Origin: Bacteroidota bacterium
GTDB lineage: Bacteria; Spirochaetota; Spirochaetia; JABMQR01
Assembly (NCBI GenBank): GCA_013202335.1
Contig: JABMQR010000066.1
Coordinates: 1 to 25,794 of the forward strand
Length of the DNA stretch: 25,794 nucleotides
Direction: 5' to 3'
Position 1 is the stretch's first letter; each line of letters begins with the position of its first letter. Under the pieces are notes generated by a model. It had not been told where the DNA came from, ran no database searches, and saw only the letters and a program-made list of their open reading frames with translations. This document shows, one piece after another, positions 23,856 through 25,794 of the stretch. Both the position numbers and the translations under genes were made by a program.

Positions 23856-23867
23856 CTTGCATACAAG
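23856..23867. promoter_or_regulatory. Operator-like palindrome CTTGCATACAAG before nanA
   Basis: It differs at one position from the perfect palindrome at 14408-14419 and has the same place relative to the promoter: at the transcription start and upstream of the ribosome site. An in-frame TTG at 23857 lies inside this site and is therefore not a credible start for nanA. Confidence 0.65.
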
Positions 23868-23892
23868 AAATGTGATAATAGCAGAGGCCAAT

Positions 23893-24777
23893 ATGGATAT
23901 AAGTAGATTTAAAGGTATTTTTCCAGCACTTCTAACCCCTTTCGATGAAAAGGGTAAAATAAACAGAGATTCAGTTCAGAAACTGGTTGATTACTGCCTG
24001 GACCAGGGTGTTGACGGGTTCTATGTCGGCGGGAGCACAGGTGAAGCCTTTCTGCTCACACTTGAAGAAAGAAAGGAACTCATTGAAGCGGCATTGGAAG
24101 CAAATGCCGGCCGGAAGACTGTTATATGTCAGGTTGGTGCTGTTGGTACCGCAATGGCCATCGAACTGGCAAAGTGGGCGGAGACAAAAGGAGCGGATGC
24201 AATTTCAGCTGTAGCTCCCTTCTACTATCCCTTTACCAAAGACCAGGTTATCAACCATTATATGGCTGTAACGGACAGCGTTTCGCTGCCAATGATTGTT
24301 TATAATATTCCAGGACTCTCAGGCGTCAATCTTACAGAAGATGACTTCAAGCGTCTGTATAAACACAAGAGGATAATCGGTGTTAAGCACACCCACCATA
24401 ATCTCTTTGAAATGGAAAGGATCAAGTCGATCGATCCTGAACGGCTGATCTTTTTCGGATTTGACGAGGTGACCCTTGCAGGTATCTCCATGGGTGCAGA
24501 TGGTGCGATCGGCAGCACCTTCAACCTGATGGCTGGAGACTTTATCAAGCTGAAAAAATTGTTTTCAGAAGGTAAGAACACAGAAGCGCTGGAAGTTCAG
24601 AAGGGAATCAACGAGATTATAAGCGTCTTTCTCCCACTGGGGATTTTTGCTGCCCTGAAATATGCTCTAACCTCCCGAAGGGATATTCCCATGGGCGATG
24701 TTCTGGCTCCTTTTACACCACTGGATGAAAAAGGGAAGCGAAAGGTCGACGAGGCCCTAGAAAAATATGGTATATGA
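23893..24777 (+). CDS. nanA: N-acetylneuraminate lyase
   Basis: Cytoplasmic aldolase that cleaves N-acetylneuraminate to N-acetylmannosamine and pyruvate, 294 residues (E. coli NanA is 297). The match is unusually exact: YVGGSTGEAF (residues 44-53), SAVAPFYYPF, VYNIPGLSGV with catalytic Tyr137, and GVKHT with Schiff-base Lys165. Thr167, Asp191, Glu192 and Ser208 fall at the same numbers as the substrate-binding residues of the E. coli enzyme. Start choice: AGAGG (23883-23887) precedes ATG 23893. The gene overlaps yhcH by 11 bases. It differs clearly from the other lyase at 14435-15355. No nanK or nanE is in the window, so later steps would be encoded elsewhere. Confidence 0.94.
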   Translation: MDISRFKGIFPALLTPFDEKGKINRDSVQKLVDYCLDQGVDGFYVGGSTGEAFLLTLEERKELIEAALEANAGRKTVICQVGAVGTAMAIELAKWAETKGADAISAVAPFYYPFTKDQVINHYMAVTDSVSLPMIVYNIPGLSGVNLTEDDFKRLYKHKRIIGVKHTHHNLFEMERIKSIDPERLIFFGFDEVTLAGISMGADGAIGSTFNLMAGDFIKLKKLFSEGKNTEALEVQKGINEIISVFLPLGIFAALKYALTSRRDIPMGDVLAPFTPLDEKGKRKVDEALEKYGI

Positions 24778-25225
24778 TAGAATTGACAACCTGAAGACCT
24801 ACAAGGGTCTTTTTCCCTTGATCTTGGGATTGGATGGATTTATCAGCAGGAACAATCTGGCTGCTCTCGATGACGGAGAGCATGAAATTGTTGGCAAAGA
24901 TCTGTTAGTCAGGGTGATGGAGTATGAAACTGTTGCAGAGGATGCATCAGTCTATGAATGTCATCGTGATTATCTTGATCTGCATCTGATTCTTAAAGGC
25001 AGGGAGGGAATTTCCTGCCTGGTGAACGATAAGCTTTCAATAAATCGGGAATACAACAAAGAGGAGGATACAATACTTTTCGAAGGAAATGAGGGGAAGA
25101 AACACCATTTGATCCCCGGCGACTTTCTTCTTCTGTTTCCTCATGAAGCCCATCTTCCCGGTCTGTCAGTTAATAATGTATCTGAAAAAGTGAGGAAAGC
25201 TGTTTTCAAAATACGACACCCCTAG
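24767..25225 (+). CDS. yhcH: YhcH/YjgK/YiaL family protein, sialic acid anomerase-like (NanQ)
   Basis: Small cupin-fold protein, 152 residues, of the YhcH/YjgK/YiaL (DUF386) family. E. coli YhcH (NanQ) speeds the opening and anomer change of sialic acid, supplying the form used by NanA. Family landmarks are YECHRDYLDLHLILKGRE (residues 62-79) with the His and Glu that would bind metal or substrate, LFPHEAHLPG with the second His pair, and the C-terminal KAVFKI. ATG 24767 lies within the end of nanA (overlap of 11 bases), so the two are translationally coupled. The pairing supports a true sialic-acid role for this nanA. Confidence 0.92.
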   Translation: MVYDRIDNLKTYKGLFPLILGLDGFISRNNLAALDDGEHEIVGKDLLVRVMEYETVAEDASVYECHRDYLDLHLILKGREGISCLVNDKLSINREYNKEEDTILFEGNEGKKHHLIPGDFLLLFPHEAHLPGLSVNNVSEKVRKAVFKIRHP

Positions 25226-25235
25226 ATAATATTGA

Positions 25236-25256
25236 ACACCGGCGTGTAGGCTTTTT
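25236..25256 (+). terminator. Weak terminator candidate after yhcH
   Basis: ACAC (25236-25239) can pair with GTGT (25244-25247) around CGGC, followed by AGG and a short T run (25252-25256). The stem is very short, so this is only a candidate. It starts 11 bases after the yhcH stop. Confidence 0.25.
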
Positions 25257-25323
25257 AAAAGACACTAATGATTACTCTTGTAATCTTAAATGTGGAAACT
25301 TTCATCGTTCCCAAAATTGCCGA

Positions 25324-25344
25324 AAATTGAACTATGTTCAATTT
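25324..25344. repeat. Perfect dyad AAATTGAAC-TAT-GTTCAATTT
   Basis: Nine-base arms with a three-base centre form a perfect inverted repeat in the 259-base gap between yhcH and the XRE gene. No strong promoter is evident nearby, so it could be an operator or the remains of one. Nothing else recognisable is in 25226-25484, apart from a small GATTAC/GTAATC hairpin at 25270-25285. Confidence 0.5.
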
Positions 25345-25484
25345 CTACTGAAATTCCTCCAAGGCCTCTCTTCTCCTCTACTAACAAGACAAAGAGATGT
25401 TTTAAATATATTCCAGAAATTGATTTATCTGTTCTTGGAGTGCAGAAAACTTGCCGAAGATAAGTTCATTTACAGGGAACTAGA

Positions 25485-25736
25485 CTACTTTCCCTGGAAG
25501 AAGCTCCGGAATGAGGACTCTATCTGTTCTGTGATCCCGGATTTAAGTTCCTCTTTCAGTAAACCAAGCCTGGTTGATTTATCAGTTTCAGAGTTTTCTT
25601 CCAGGAATAACTGGTATGGTTCGATACCGAAGGCCTGGGCAAGTTTGTTAATGGAAACTGATGATGGAAACTTCTTACGGGTTTCTATTGAGGCAATGAG
25701 GCTGGTAGATACCCCTGCAATTTCAGCAAGCTTCAT
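25485..25736 (-). pseudogene. XRE-family helix-turn-helix regulator, N-terminally truncated or decayed
   Basis: The product from ATG 25736 is 83 residues: MKLAEIAGVSTSLIASIETR (recognition helix region of an XRE domain), then KLAQAFGIEPYQLF, a typical end of the domain, and a helical tail. The first helix of an XRE domain is missing. Reading further upstream in the same frame gives MILWLIGKNLLK from 25793, an in-frame TAA (25755-25757), then QNCRTP running into MKLAEIAG. This suggests a former start near 25793 and a later nonsense change or small deletion. A functional short protein from ATG 25736 cannot be excluded, and no ribosome site is clear there. Homologous proteins are small sugar- or stress-linked repressors; no role can be assigned. 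Confidence 0.55.
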
Positions 25737-25794
25737 GGGTGTACGACAATTTTGTTATTTAAGCAGATTTTTTCCGATTAGCCATAAAATCATC

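Noticed and set aside
23857..23892. TTG start of nanA, adding 12 residues
   Set aside because: The TTG lies inside the operator-like palindrome; ATG 23893 has AGAGG and gives residue numbers identical to E. coli NanA.
25226..25484. Open plus-strand frame of about 80 codons beginning near CGNFHRSQNC, considered as a transposase remnant
   Set aside because: It has no start codon and no motif of any transposase or integrase, and it partly runs antisense to the XRE gene.

Overview
The window looks like part of a spirochaete chromosome, probably a free-living or marine member of the Spirochaetaceae. The main clue is the pair of solute-binding proteins whose signal peptides end in AGGQ(K/Q)E, a style common in that group. 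AT-rich transport genes and Lpl/Ytc-type permeases fit this. The assignment is an inference from sequence style, not a phylogeny.

Layout. (1) 1-5300: a YesM-like sensor histidine kinase cut by the left window edge, then two LplB/YtcP-type sugar permeases and a solute-binding protein. (2) 5531-6901: a MATE efflux protein, followed by a 48-residue membrane protein on the minus strand that I translated by hand (6954-7100) and that has its own promoter inside an inverted repeat. (3) 7258-13416: a membrane-bound AraC-type regulator with an extracytoplasmic sensor region, then a second binding protein and two permeases. Neither transporter has an ATPase gene here, as is usual when one shared MsmX/UgpC-type ATPase is encoded elsewhere. 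(4) 13535-25225: a more GC-rich catabolic block. It holds a FadR-subfamily GntR regulator, divergent from an animal-NPL-like N-acetylneuraminate lyase, a sulfatase, a frameshifted 4Fe-4S protein and two Gfo/Idh/MocA oxidoreductases. A convergent minus-strand group follows (sulfatase, sulfatase, EamA transporter), and then a second lyase, a clear bacterial NanA, with a YhcH/NanQ-type anomerase. (5) 25226-25794: a non-coding stretch with a perfect dyad, then a truncated or decayed XRE regulator.

How they fit together. The operator-like sequence CTTG(T/C)ATACAAG, which fits the FadR-type pattern TNGTNNACNA, lies in or beside all four promoters of the catabolic block. A further consensus match overlaps the -10 of the AraC-type regulator gene. 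The simplest reading is one local regulon, derepressed by a sugar-acid ligand of the GntR protein. All three sulfatases carry the C-x-P-A-R formylglycine motif but no signal peptide, so desulfation should occur in the cytoplasm on an imported small molecule. With two sialate lyases, a sialate anomerase-family protein and two NanOx-superfamily oxidoreductases, the most interesting hypothesis is intracellular catabolism of sulfated and/or anhydro sialic acids, or of a related sulfated 2-keto-3-deoxy acid. This is not proven: no sialidase, NanK, NanE, NagA/NagB or sulfatase-maturing enzyme is in the window.
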